DNA of 54,651 nt from an uncultured Clostridia bacterium (GTDB lineage Bacteria; Bacillota; Clostridia; TANB77; CAG-465): positions 1 through 54,651 of the forward strand of contig CAOYAN010000013.1 in NCBI GenBank assembly GCA_948562205.1, written 5' to 3'. The translations under genes were made by a program, and so were the position numbers. The stretch's first letter is position 1. The number at the start of each line of letters is the position of its first letter. Shown in pieces: positions 17,518 to 26,100 of this stretch. A model generated the notes under the pieces. The model did not search any database, was not told where the DNA came from, and saw nothing but the letters and a program-made list of their open reading frames with translations.

Positions 17518-19122
17518 ATGAATAATATAAAAAAAGAAGAAAAAGAGTTAATTAAAAAAGGAAAGAAAAAAGGTGAGAAAAAACTATTTGTAACTGTATT
17601 AAAAATTACAGCAGTAGTTATACTTTTTATACTTCAAATTATGTTTATGTTATTACTTTATACAACTGCTAGAAGTATTTATACTTATGCAAGAATTGTA
17701 TATGATATTATAAAGATTTGTGCAATACTTTATTTGCTATATAGACATGATAGTATGTCATATAAAATATCATGGATACTATTTATTACATTTATGCCTG
17801 TTGTAGGCCTTATAGCATTTTTCTTATGGGGTAATAGTAAACTTAGAAAGAAAAAGGAACTTGAACTAAGAAGAGTTAGAGTAGAGACAGAAGACGTATT
17901 AAAGACTTCAGATAAGATACTAAATGAAATAGAGAAACAAGATAAATATAAGGCAAATCAAGTAAGGTATATGAGTAATATTTCTGGTTATCCTATACAC
18001 AAAAATATGGGAGTAGAATATTTTAGTATTGGAGAGGCTTTCTTTGATAGCTTGAAAAAAGATTTACTAAAGGCTAAGAAATATATTTTAATGGAATTTT
18101 ATATTATTGCTGAGGGAAAACTTGCAGATGAGGTATTTGCAATATTAAAAAATAAAGTAAAAGAGGGAGTAAAAGTAAAGATCATTGTAGACTCACTAGG
18201 TGGAATGTTTAAATTTCCTAAAGAGGCAAGAGAGGATTTAGAAGAAGCTGGAATTGAGATTTATGTATTTAATAAAATATCACCAGTTCTAAGTGGATAT
18301 ATAAATTATAGGGATCATAGAAAAATAATATCAATTGATGGAGTCTGTGCATATACAGGAGGAGTTAATCTTGCTGATGAATATGCTAATATAATAGAGA
18401 GATTTGGACATTGGAAAGATGTTGGGATTAAGGTAATGGGAAATGGTGCTTGGAACTTTACTATGATGTTTTTAAGAACGTTAGAGGGGATGAGTGATAA
18501 AAAAATAGATTATGATTGGTACAAAAAAGTACATGATAAATCTATTAAAACATGGAATATCACAAAATCTCAAAGTGGATATGTTCTACCTTTTGCAGAT
18601 GGACCAGATAATAGAAAAAATCCTACTGAGAGTATATATATTCAAACTGTAAATTATGCAAGAGATTATATATATATTACAACACCATATTTTGTAATTA
18701 GTGAAGCAATGCTAACTGCTCTTTTAAATAGTGCAAGAAGTGGGGTTGATGTAAGAGTTATACTACCACATATTCCAGATAAAAAAATGGTACAAAAAGT
18801 TACAAGGTCATATTATGAAGTATTACTTGAGGCTGGAGTTAAAGTATATGAGTATAAACCTGGATTTATACATTCAAAGACTTTTGTAGCAGATGATGAC
18901 ACAGCAATTGTTGGTACTGCAAACTTAGACTTTAGAAGTATGCATCTAAACTTTGAATGTGTAAACTGGATGTATAAGACAGGAGAAGAGCTAAAAGTAA
19001 AACAAGATTTTGAAGAAATGCTAAATTGTTGTATTGAAATTGATCTTGATGAATGGAAGAAAAGATCAATTATAAAGAAGATATGGGAGGCAATACTTAC
19101 AGCTTTTGCTCCTATGTTATAG
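17518..19122 (+). CDS. cls: Cardiolipin synthase
   Basis: Condenses two phosphatidylglycerols into cardiolipin at the membrane. The 534-residue protein starts with a Lys-rich cytoplasmic segment and two to three transmembrane helices (about 25-105). It then has two phospholipase-D HKD motifs: HRKIISID with GGVNLADEY (about 261-285) and HSKTFVADD with GTANLDFRS (about 457-480). Both motifs are complete (H-x-K-x4-D). The lysine-rich N-terminal extension is somewhat longer than usual. The ribosome binding site is GGAGA. Confidence 0.95.
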   Translation: MNNIKKEEKELIKKGKKKGEKKLFVTVLKITAVVILFILQIMFMLLLYTTARSIYTYARIVYDIIKICAILYLLYRHDSMSYKISWILFITFMPVVGLIAFFLWGNSKLRKKKELELRRVRVETEDVLKTSDKILNEIEKQDKYKANQVRYMSNISGYPIHKNMGVEYFSIGEAFFDSLKKDLLKAKKYILMEFYIIAEGKLADEVFAILKNKVKEGVKVKIIVDSLGGMFKFPKEAREDLEEAGIEIYVFNKISPVLSGYINYRDHRKIISIDGVCAYTGGVNLADEYANIIERFGHWKDVGIKVMGNGAWNFTMMFLRTLEGMSDKKIDYDWYKKVHDKSIKTWNITKSQSGYVLPFADGPDNRKNPTESIYIQTVNYARDYIYITTPYFVISEAMLTALLNSARSGVDVRVILPHIPDKKMVQKVTRSYYEVLLEAGVKVYEYKPGFIHSKTFVADDDTAIVGTANLDFRSMHLNFECVNWMYKTGEELKVKQDFEEMLNCCIEIDLDEWKKRSIIKKIWEAILTAFAPML

Positions 19123-19151
19123 TAAAAATTATGTAAAATAAAAATGACTTA

Positions 19152-19180
19152 TTGTATTTTAACATAAAGTATGATATAAT
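19152..19180 (+). promoter_or_regulatory. Promoter for the 137-aa gene
   Basis: TTGTAT at 19152-19157, a 17-bp spacer and TATAAT at 19175-19180, preceding the gene at 19251. Confidence 0.6.
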
Positions 19181-19250
19181 TTTCTCAATAATTTTTCTTA
19201 TGCAAATTAAATAATTAGCAAAAAAATATAACAAATTATGGAGGAGAAAA

Positions 19251-19664
19251 ATGAGAATAAGTAATGAGGCAAAGATTGGAACACATTTTAAACGGGAAAA
19301 TATTTTTCTTGCAACTATTTTAGACAATGAAACTCAGGCAGAAGATGTATTTAAGGGAAGAGTAAATGGACTTGTAAAAAAAATACTAGGTTGTCTGATT
19401 AAAGCTGGTGCTGTTAAATCAGAACAATTTGATGTTTTTTACAAAGATGAAAACGGCTATACAAGATATGTTGAAGAAGGACCTGAAACATTTGTAGGAG
19501 ATAATTCAGATGGAAAAGGGATAATATGTAATGTTGTACCAATTTTTGATTATTATACTGAAGATATGGTAAAAGAAGTTATGATAAACGATAGCTTCTT
19601 TGCAATTGTTGTAAAAGATGATAAACCACTTCATAAGTATAATGAAGATTATAATAAAAGATAA
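19251..19664 (+). CDS. Hypothetical cytoplasmic protein, 137 aa
   Basis: A 137-residue soluble protein that I do not recognise. It opens MRISNEAKIGTHFKRENIFLATILDNE and contains a basic/hydrophobic stretch (VNGLVKKILGCLIKAGAVK) and an acidic second half (EEGPETFVGDNSDGKG). There are no membrane helices, signal peptide or clear metal motif. It has its own promoter, the ribosome binding site GGAGGAG and a bidirectional terminator. It is convergent with the S51 peptidase gene. No functional inference is warranted. Confidence 0.7.
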   Translation: MRISNEAKIGTHFKRENIFLATILDNETQAEDVFKGRVNGLVKKILGCLIKAGAVKSEQFDVFYKDENGYTRYVEEGPETFVGDNSDGKGIICNVVPIFDYYTEDMVKEVMINDSFFAIVVKDDKPLHKYNEDYNKR

Positions 19665-19692
19665 GTAAAATAAAGTAAATGAAAGAAAAAGA

Positions 19693-19722
19693 GAACACAC
19701 CTAACTAAAAACTGTTGGGTGT
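19693..19722. terminator. Bidirectional terminator
   Basis: AACACACC pairs with GGTGTGTT, extended by a G-T pair. It lies between the convergent gene ends at 19664 and 19748. Confidence 0.7.
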
Positions 19723-19747
19723 GTTTAAATATGTATTTAATTGTTAT

Positions 19748-20287
19748 TTATTCTATAATACTTGCTCCATCGTCAGTTATAAGTATTGCTTGATTATTAG
19801 TTAAATAAATATTATCATCTGTTGTAATTTTACCACATTTTGTCCCTGTATCACAGTGTACATTAATAATATTATCTATGAAATTTAGACTATTTTTATA
19901 CTTTCCACAAGTAGCAACACTACCTGCACTAACTCCAATATATATACCACCATTTAAAATATATTCATCTACTACTTTTTTAAAGCCTATTTCATCTATT
20001 CTATCTACTAAATAAGCAGTACTACCACCACATACATATATTGCATCATATTTAGATATACCAATTAATTTATGCATATCATATACTGTTATATTTTCCA
20101 TAGGTATTTTGCAGTTTAATAAATCTTCTAAACATTTTGGTAAAACCATAATTGCATCTGGCTCTACAGCTGCAGTAGTAATAAACAATACTTTTATATC
20201 TTTAGCATCTTTTCCCACTAATTCCATAAATTTATTTTCAATTACTTTATTTTCAAAGCCTGCGCTTGTAAGTAATATTTTCTTCAT
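19748..20287 (-). CDS. Peptidase E-like protein (S51, glutamine-amidotransferase fold)
   Basis: A 179-residue protein with the S51/peptidase E layout: LLTSAGFENK at the N-terminus, VLFITTAA (about 33-40), IYVCGGSTAYLVD (about 80-92) and the nucleophile elbow GVSAGSVATCG (about 119-129; Ser in G-x-S-A-G). Peptidase E cleaves Asp-X dipeptides, but related members act on other substrates, and cyanophycin breakdown is another family role. At 179 residues it is slightly short. The start at 20287 is preceded by AGGAG eight bases upstream; a GTG at 20296 overlaps that site and is unlikely. It is 11 bp downstream of the XRE gene, so it is probably co-transcribed. A second S51 protein lies at 44970. 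Confidence 0.8.
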   Translation of the reverse strand: MKKILLTSAGFENKVIENKFMELVGKDAKDIKVLFITTAAVEPDAIMVLPKCLEDLLNCKIPMENITVYDMHKLIGISKYDAIYVCGGSTAYLVDRIDEIGFKKVVDEYILNGGIYIGVSAGSVATCGKYKNSLNFIDNIINVHCDTGTKCGKITTDDNIYLTNNQAILITDDGASIIE

Positions 20288-20298
20288 TAAAATCACTC

Positions 20299-20910
20299 CT
20301 ATTCTGAGATATCAGATATATCTAATATACCCAATTTTTTACACTCTATTTCAACTTTTTTCTTTTCTGTAATATTTCCAATTTCATATTTTAATATTTT
20401 ATCTTTAAATACAATGTATTTAGTGTTATTATGTTTGAAATCAACATACCAGTTACCACCAAAATTTTCATCAGATATCATAACTTTTGAAAGTTTATTT
20501 GGAAGATCTATATCAGATGAGGTAAAGTATATTGCTGTCCAATATTTTGGATACCCTTCGGTTTTCCAAAGCTCAATTTTATTTACATTTAATAAATCTA
20601 ATATATTCTCATCACTTATACTTTCTTTAATTAATAATCCCTCATAGTAATTATTAAGGCTACTATTTACTATTTGATGACAAGTATTGTTATAATTTTT
20701 ACAGTCAATATCTAGGTCATCTTTTATTAGTACATCAACTGAAACATTAAATAAATTACTAAGTAAAATAAGTTTTTCTGTTTCAGGTAATGTAGTGCCT
20801 AATTCCCATTTTGATATTGCTTGTCTACTAACACATAATTTTTCAGCTAATTCTTCTTGAGAATAATTTTTATCTTTTCTTAAGATTTGTATTTTTTCAG
20901 ATAATTTCAT
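20299..20910 (-). CDS. XRE-family transcriptional regulator
   Basis: A 203-residue protein. Residues 5-60 are a clear Cro/cI helix-turn-helix: LRKDKNYSQEELAEKLCVSRQAISKWELGTTLPETEKLILLS, with the SRQAISKWE recognition helix typical of Firmicutes XRE proteins. The remaining ~140 residues are an unrecognised sensing domain. The ribosome binding site AAAGGAGG lies upstream. A perfect 23-bp palindrome sits 65 bp before its start and may be its own operator. It is followed by the S51 peptidase gene. Confidence 0.9.
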   Translation of the reverse strand: MKLSEKIQILRKDKNYSQEELAEKLCVSRQAISKWELGTTLPETEKLILLSNLFNVSVDVLIKDDLDIDCKNYNNTCHQIVNSSLNNYYEGLLIKESISDENILDLLNVNKIELWKTEGYPKYWTAIYFTSSDIDLPNKLSKVMISDENFGGNWYVDFKHNNTKYIVFKDKILKYEIGNITEKKKVEIECKKLGILDISDISE

Positions 20911-20974
20911 AGTTCCTCCTTTAATATTATTTTAAAATAAATAAGTAATATTTTCTACCAACTAAAATAACCAA

Positions 20975-20997
20975 ATATGCAACTACAAGTTGCATAT
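20975..20997. promoter_or_regulatory. Palindromic operator-like site upstream of the XRE gene
   Basis: Perfect 10-bp arms ATATGCAACT and AGTTGCATAT with an ACA centre. It lies in the divergent space between the XRE gene and the radical SAM unit, so it could control either direction. Its ATGCAAC/GTTGCAT half-sites recur in the mobile element at 34111-34250. Confidence 0.65.
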
Positions 20998-21203
20998 GTC
21001 TATTATATCAAAAAAAGTAATAATGTAAAATAATAAAAGTAAAATTATTTAGTACAGTAATATTAATATATATGATGAAAAAAGATTTTTCTTATAGTTT
21101 CCTTTACAATATATTTATGATATAATTTTCTAAATTTTATTTAACTATTTTTTATTATAAAATAGGTTTTGCAACTGTAAATGACTTAGAAAAGGAGAAT
21201 ATC

Positions 21204-21647
21204 ATGAGAGAAAAAATTGAAGTGTATGTAGGTATTGGAGAAGAGATAGGTAATGGACTTAGGTTAAAACTTGTTAGTATTCCAAAAGACATTGATGAGG
21301 TAGAACTTAAGGGAAGACTTAGAGATATGGGGTATATTTCTAGTCAGATGAGACCATATCAAACTACCAAGGTATTTTTGTTAGATGACAGGGAAAATAC
21401 AAAAATTGAAATTTGTACAAATGAGGCTCGCTCTTTGGAAGAAATAGGTGTAGTTGAAAAATCTATTATTTTAATTACCCCTGGTACTCCTGAAGAAAAA
21501 GTAATTGAAAGACAATATCATAGCTGGGGAAGTATGAAATGTTTATATGGATGCCCGATGTCTTCTAAAGTGGAAAAAGAAATTAGTGAGGCAGAACGTT
21601 ACAATTTAGAAGATAGTAAAGTAGAAGAAATTATGATAGGAGAATAA
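21204..21647 (+). CDS. Partner protein of the radical SAM-JAMM enzyme (possible substrate)
   Basis: A 147-residue protein that I do not recognise. The first ~95 residues alternate strand-like segments (KIEVYVGIG, LRLKLVSIP, KVFLLDD, KIEICT, SIILITPG) around one helix (VELKGRLRDMGYI). That is compatible with a small beta-grasp-like fold, but this is inference. The C-terminal tail (about 105-147) has YHSW followed by KCLYGC, a C-x3-C pair, and then an acidic helix ending in GE. There is no terminal GG. The downstream radical SAM gene starts five bases after the stop, so the two are coupled. It could be a modification substrate or precursor, a ubiquitin-like protein, or a recognition partner. 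A TATAAT at 21121-21126 and GGAGAA precede it. Confidence 0.75.
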   Translation: MREKIEVYVGIGEEIGNGLRLKLVSIPKDIDEVELKGRLRDMGYISSQMRPYQTTKVFLLDDRENTKIEICTNEARSLEEIGVVEKSIILITPGTPEEKVIERQYHSWGSMKCLYGCPMSSKVEKEISEAERYNLEDSKVEEIMIGE

Positions 21648-21652
21648 TAAAC

Positions 21653-23290
21653 ATGGAATGTGTTAATCCGTATACTATTAATTCTACTGGACATAAACTC
21701 CATAATTTGTTTTTTGAAGTAACACAACACTGTAATGCTTTTTGTGATCATTGTGGTAGTAGATGTGATTCATCTAAAAAATCTGAGATATCATCTAAGA
21801 CTTTTATAAAGGTCTTAGATGATGTTTATAATAATATGGGAACAAGTGGTATTATGCTGAATATAACTGGCGGAGAGCCACTTATGAGAAAAGATCTGTT
21901 TGATATAACTGCTTATGCAGATGATTTAGGCTTTAAGTGGGGACTTGTTACAAATGGTATGTTAATTAATGATAAAGTAATCGAAAAAATGAAAAACACT
22001 CATATGTCTACAATAACAATAAGTTTGGATGGTATGAAAAATACACATGAGACTTTTAGACATGTACCAGGATGTTTTGATAAAATAATACTTGGCATTC
22101 AAAAGCTAAAACAAGCAAACTTTGTTGAACATATTCAAGTCACATTTATTGCAACTAAAAATAACATATCAGAGTTACCAGAATTATATAGGCTACTTTG
22201 TATGTTGGGTATTGACTCTCTTAGGATAAGTTCTATTGATCCTATAGGAAGGGCAAATGATAATGAAAATTTAATGCTTGATAGAGAAAATTTTGAGTTT
22301 TTGTTTGAATTTATAAGAAGACATGACTACTCTCCACTTCCTATTATGTGGAGTTGTTCCCATTATTTTGGTAATACAGATGTAAAATGTGATAAAATTT
22401 ATAGAAAATTTGCATGTTTTACTGGAATTCATACAGCTTCTGTGTTATACAATGGCGATATTTTTGGGTGCCCAAATATTCCAAGAAGAAAAGAATTAAT
22501 TCAAGGAAATGTTCTTTATGATAGTTTTAGCTATGTATGGGAAAATTGTTTTGACGTTTATCGTAATAGTGAGAGAACAAGAGGAAATAAATGTAGGGAA
22601 TGTGAGAAATGGCAGTATTGTAGAGGGGACAGTTTTCATACATTTGATTTTGATAAAAATGAGCCAAAGTTTTGTTATAAAGAAATGTTTAAAGATGAAT
22701 ATAAAAAATCAGTGGAAAAAATGTGTGATGAAGTATTAAATAAACAAAACGAGTTGTATGGAAAGCTTAAAGCCCATGTTGTCAAGCCAACTGCTTTAAA
22801 TGATAGTAAGGTTATTTTTTCCGTTTCTGCAACAAAGGAGTTATATAACCTTTTTCATTATGGTAAATATCATCCATTAAATCTTTATGAACAACAAGTA
22901 GCACTTATTGGAAATAGGTTAAGTGACGGATATTTTGTAAAGTATGTTGTTCCATCTATTTTAATAAATAGGGCTGGCAATATGGCTATAACTAATGATT
23001 TTTGTCTAAATCAAGTATTAGATGAGGTGGACATTATAAATGAGAATATAAAAAGATCAGGTCTAGTGTATCAAGATGATTTAGGTAAGGTATCACTTCT
23101 TGGATTTGCTCATAGTCATCCATTAGATACTGATTTTAGATTTAGTATGGAAGATACCAAAAATCATAATTCATATGTGGAAAGGTTTGGAGATTTTATA
23201 TCTATTATTCTAAATCCACAAAAAGAAAATATTGTATGTTTTGCAGGAAGTGAATGCAAACAAGTAACTTTAATGTTACTATATAAGTAA
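21653..23290 (+). CDS. Radical SAM/SPASM enzyme with C-terminal JAMM metalloprotease domain
   Basis: A 545-residue fusion. Residues 17-200 are radical SAM: CxxxCxxC at C27-C31-C34 for the 4Fe-4S cluster, NITGGEPL (about 75-82, SAM contact), TNGMLI, TISLDGM. Residues about 255-345 form a SPASM-like auxiliary cluster region with ACFTG, FGCPN, KCRECEKWQYC and FCYK. Residues about 390-545 are JAB1/MPN/Mov34-like: a Glu in NLYEQQVALIG, then HSHP at 487-490, seven residues, S498, two residues, D501. This exactly fits the zinc JAMM motif HSHP-x7-S-x2-D. JAMM enzymes cut isopeptide or peptide bonds, and SPASM enzymes mature peptides or proteins. Joined with the coupled 147-residue partner, it suggests modification plus proteolysis of one substrate. 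Confidence 0.88.
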   Translation: MECVNPYTINSTGHKLHNLFFEVTQHCNAFCDHCGSRCDSSKKSEISSKTFIKVLDDVYNNMGTSGIMLNITGGEPLMRKDLFDITAYADDLGFKWGLVTNGMLINDKVIEKMKNTHMSTITISLDGMKNTHETFRHVPGCFDKIILGIQKLKQANFVEHIQVTFIATKNNISELPELYRLLCMLGIDSLRISSIDPIGRANDNENLMLDRENFEFLFEFIRRHDYSPLPIMWSCSHYFGNTDVKCDKIYRKFACFTGIHTASVLYNGDIFGCPNIPRRKELIQGNVLYDSFSYVWENCFDVYRNSERTRGNKCRECEKWQYCRGDSFHTFDFDKNEPKFCYKEMFKDEYKKSVEKMCDEVLNKQNELYGKLKAHVVKPTALNDSKVIFSVSATKELYNLFHYGKYHPLNLYEQQVALIGNRLSDGYFVKYVVPSILINRAGNMAITNDFCLNQVLDEVDIINENIKRSGLVYQDDLGKVSLLGFAHSHPLDTDFRFSMEDTKNHNSYVERFGDFISIILNPQKENIVCFAGSECKQVTLMLLYK

Positions 23291-23294
23291 AATA

Positions 23295-23333
23295 AAAGAA
23301 GAGTTCAAGGAAATTTACTTGAGCTCTTCTTTT
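23295..23333. terminator. Bidirectional terminator
   Basis: A strong stem of AAAAGAAGAGTTCAAG with CTTGAGCTCTTCTTTT (one mismatch) lies between the convergent radical SAM gene and pnuC, with T-rich flanks on each strand. Confidence 0.85.
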
Positions 23334-23977
23334 GCCTTAATATTCCATTTTATAATTCCATAGATGTTTATGAGTAAATATGCAATTGATGTAAGTAACA
23401 TCATAAATGAATTATTTCCATTATTTATAAATATTATTATCCATATTATTAAATCTATTATATTATTAATTAACCATATCCACCAAGATTCTCTAAATCT
23501 TAAAATCATTAGTATTACTCCACATAAATTAATACAATTTGAAGTTGCATCTAAAAGTGATAATTGTTGTTTTGGTATCAAGCTTAGTAAATATCCAAGT
23601 ATTAGACTACTTAAGATACAAAGTATAGTTATTAGTATAGAATTTTTTAGTGTAAATCCTCTAACTTTAACATTTTTATTATCATCTAATTTTTTATTCC
23701 ATGAAATAAATCCTCTAATTTGTAATGGTGCAAATATAAAAGTATAAAAACATACCATACCATATAGATTATTTTTTAGTGAAACATATGCCATTAGAAT
23801 ATAATTTATAAATCCTAAAATATAATTTATTCTTTTACCAAGGCTTGCATAGTATGCACAAAGAATACCTGTTGAAAGAATTAGGCTACCAATTATAATA
23901 TCATTTGATATTATTCCTATTATAATTGAAAAAATAATTGTTATTGTAATTATTATATATTCATTTTTCTTTTTCAT
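23315..23977 (-). CDS. pnuC: PnuC-type nicotinamide riboside transporter
   Basis: A 220-residue membrane protein with about seven helices, fitting the PnuC/SWEET-like fold. Family features are YILGFINYILMAYVSLKNNLYG (about 51-72), PLQIRGFISW (about 85-94), and ESWWIWLINNIIDLIIWI (about 163-180), which contains the WxxxN motif that binds the vitamin. It would import nicotinamide riboside, driven by phosphorylation by a cytoplasmic kinase encoded elsewhere. No NAD or thiamin riboswitch is seen upstream. The ribosome binding site is AGGAG. Confidence 0.88.
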   Translation of the reverse strand: MKKKNEYIIITITIIFSIIIGIISNDIIIGSLILSTGILCAYYASLGKRINYILGFINYILMAYVSLKNNLYGMVCFYTFIFAPLQIRGFISWNKKLDDNKNVKVRGFTLKNSILITILCILSSLILGYLLSLIPKQQLSLLDATSNCINLCGVILMILRFRESWWIWLINNIIDLIIWIIIFINNGNNSFMMLLTSIAYLLINIYGIIKWNIKAKEELK

Positions 23978-24076
23978 TAGTTTCTCCTCTATAGATATTA
24001 TACCATGTATATTGTAATTTTCAAATTAATTCTTGCTTTATTTATGCATATATTGTAAAATAATGTCGGTGATAAA

Positions 24077-24937
24077 ATGAAAGAGATATGTATTAAGGTA
24101 AAATGTTTTAATTTAAAATATACGCTTGAGTGCGGTCAGTGCTTTAGATGGGAATGTATAGATGAAAATAGATATGAATATATAGGTGTTATAAAAGATA
24201 GAGTAATAAAAATTAGACAAGATGAAGAAAATCTATATATTACTAGTAATAAAGAAGAAAATTTAAGAGAAGTAGTTATGGATTATTTTGATTTATATGA
24301 AGATTATGAAGAAATTGAAAAAAGAATTGCTTTAGTTGATGAGAATGTTTCAAATGCATTAAAAAATACAAGTGGTATAAGACATTTAAATCAAGATTTT
24401 TTTGAGACTTTAATATCATATATTATATCAGCAAACAATAATATACCAAGAATATCAAAGTCAGTAAAAGAAATATCAAAAAGATATGGTAGTAAAGTTA
24501 TATTTGAAAATGAAGAGTATTATTTATTTCCAACTGTAGAGCAGTTAAAAAATGTTAGTATAAAAGAATATAGAGAATGTGGTGTTGGTTTTAGAGATTC
24601 ATATATCTATTCGACAGTACATGACTTTTTAGATGGAAAAATAACATATGATGATGCTAAGAATATGGATACTAATGATTTAAAGAAAAAACTTCTTACA
24701 TTAAAAGGTGTAGGTCCAAAAGTTGCAGATTGTATATTACTTTTCTCATGCAATAGAAGAGAAGTTTTTCCAATAGATGTATGGGTAGAGAGAGTTATGA
24801 GTCTACTTTATTTTAAAGAAATGGATGGAAAAGTTAAGAAAAAAGATATATTAGAATATGCAAAAACTAATTTTTCAGATGATGCAGGAATCATTCAACA
24901 ACACTTATTTTATAATATGAGAGAAAAAATGATGTAG
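24077..24937 (+). CDS. ogg: 8-oxoguanine DNA glycosylase/AP lyase
   Basis: A 286-residue HhH-GPD glycosylase of the Ogg1 type, which removes 8-oxoguanine and nicks the abasic site. The N-terminal OGG domain starts with FNLKYTLECGQCFRW (the GQCFRW motif, about 15-25). The helix-hairpin-helix is LLTLKGVGPKVADC (about 211-224) with the catalytic Lys in KVAD, followed by FPIDVWVERVM (about 235-245, catalytic Asp). The C-terminal AGIIQQHLFYNMRE helix is also typical. It has no iron-sulfur cluster motif. It is a single gene before the ribosomal cluster. Confidence 0.93.
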   Translation: MKEICIKVKCFNLKYTLECGQCFRWECIDENRYEYIGVIKDRVIKIRQDEENLYITSNKEENLREVVMDYFDLYEDYEEIEKRIALVDENVSNALKNTSGIRHLNQDFFETLISYIISANNNIPRISKSVKEISKRYGSKVIFENEEYYLFPTVEQLKNVSIKEYRECGVGFRDSYIYSTVHDFLDGKITYDDAKNMDTNDLKKKLLTLKGVGPKVADCILLFSCNRREVFPIDVWVERVMSLLYFKEMDGKVKKKDILEYAKTNFSDDAGIIQQHLFYNMREKMM

Positions 24938-25018
24938 GGATTTATTTATAAATAATGTAATAAAAAAGATATAAAAATCGTGTTATATGGACAAATTTCA
25001 TAAAATATCTAGATTTTC

Positions 25019-25047
25019 TTGACTTAAAGTTATTTTTGTGGTAAAAT
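25019..25047 (+). promoter_or_regulatory. Promoter of the ribosomal protein cluster
   Basis: TTGACT at 25019-25024, a 17-bp spacer and TAAAAT at 25042-25047, 43 bp ahead of rpmG. Confidence 0.65.
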
Positions 25048-25089
25048 AATTTAGCATACATGATTGATAGAGCGTGGAGGTGTTTTTTT

Positions 25090-25239
25090 ATGAGAGAAAA
25101 TATAACAATGGCATGTACAGAATGTAAACAAAGAAATTATGAAACTGAGAAAAATAAAAGAAATAATCCTGATAGAATAGAAAAGAGAAAATTTTGTAAA
25201 TTCTGTGGAAAACATACAGTTCACAAAGAAACAAAATAG
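25090..25239 (+). CDS. rpmG: 50S ribosomal protein L33
   Basis: A 49-residue L33. It begins MRENITMACTECKQRNYETEKNKRN and ends FCKFCGKHTVHKETK, so both CxxC pairs of the zinc-binding (C+) form are present. The normal start and length are seen, with ribosome binding site GTGGAGGTG. It opens the rpmG-secE-nusG-rplK-rplA-rplJ-rplL cluster. Confidence 0.97.
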   Translation: MRENITMACTECKQRNYETEKNKRNNPDRIEKRKFCKFCGKHTVHKETK

Positions 25240-25258
25240 TTATTAAGGAGTGAATGTT

Positions 25259-25456
25259 ATGGCAAAAGGTCTTTTAAAAGGTGTAAAAGCCGAGTTAAAA
25301 AAAGTGGTATGGCCAACAAGAAAACAATTAATAAATAATACAGTTTTAGTAGTAGTATTAATACTAGCTTTTGCTGTAATAGTATTTGGCTTCGATATGA
25401 TAATACAACTATTAGACGGAAAATTATGGGATCTTATTCAAACAAAAATAGGATAA
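25259..25456 (+). CDS. secE: Preprotein translocase subunit SecE
   Basis: A 65-residue single-span SecE. The amphipathic region LKGVKAELKKVVWPTRKQL is followed by one transmembrane helix (VLVVVLILAFAVIVFGFDMII). WPTRKQ is the family hallmark. It stabilises SecY in the translocase. The ATG at 25259 is eight bases from AAGGAG (25245-25250). A GTG at 25250 overlaps that site and would be a poorer start. Confidence 0.95.
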   Translation: MAKGLLKGVKAELKKVVWPTRKQLINNTVLVVVLILAFAVIVFGFDMIIQLLDGKLWDLIQTKIG

Positions 25457-25494
25457 ATATCAATCACTAATGAAAAAAGAAGGAGCTGATAATT

Positions 25495-26031
25495 GTGGAT
25501 AATGAAGAAGAAAACAAAACAGAATTATCACATTGGTATGTTGTATATACTTATTCTGGATATGAAAATAAAGTAAAAGCAACTTTAGAAAAAATCGTAG
25601 AAAATAGAGGCATTCAAGATAAAATACAAGAAATAATAATACCTATGGAAGAAGAAATAGAAATAAAAGATGGTAAACAAAAAACATCAATAAAGAAAGT
25701 TTTTCCAGGATATGTGCTTGTAAAAATGATTATGAGCGATGAAACTTGGTATATAGTAAAAAGTATTAAAGGTGTATTCCAGTTTGTTGGAATTGGTGAT
25801 AAACCATTACCACTTACTGAAAAAGAAATGCAAACTCTTGGAATAGAGGATATAATTAATCTTGATTTTGAAGTTGGAGATAGTGTTAGAATTACAACAG
25901 AACCATTCTACAATTATCCAGCTGTTATCGAAGAAATATTTAAAGATAAGAAAAGAGTTAAGGTTAAAGTATCAATGTTTGGTAGAGAAACAACAGTTGA
26001 TTTAGAGTTTAACCAAATCCAAAAAATTTAA
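25495..26031 (+). CDS. nusG: Transcription termination/antitermination factor NusG
   Basis: A 178-residue NusG. It has the NGN domain (HWYVVYTYSGYENKVKATLE, about 13-32; KVFPGYVLVKMIM, about 65-77; VPGVFQFVG equivalent) and a C-terminal KOW domain (FEVGDSVRITTEPFYNYPAVIEEI, about 118-141). It binds RNA polymerase and links it to Rho or ribosomes. It starts with GTG behind AAGGAGCTGA. It is the third gene of the cluster. Confidence 0.97.
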   Translation: MDNEEENKTELSHWYVVYTYSGYENKVKATLEKIVENRGIQDKIQEIIIPMEEEIEIKDGKQKTSIKKVFPGYVLVKMIMSDETWYIVKSIKGVFQFVGIGDKPLPLTEKEMQTLGIEDIINLDFEVGDSVRITTEPFYNYPAVIEEIFKDKKRVKVKVSMFGRETTVDLEFNQIQKI

Positions 26032-26100
26032 TTAATAAGTTTTAAATATATTACACAATATATTTATATATAATCCTAAATGCTTAAGGGGGTGAAAATG

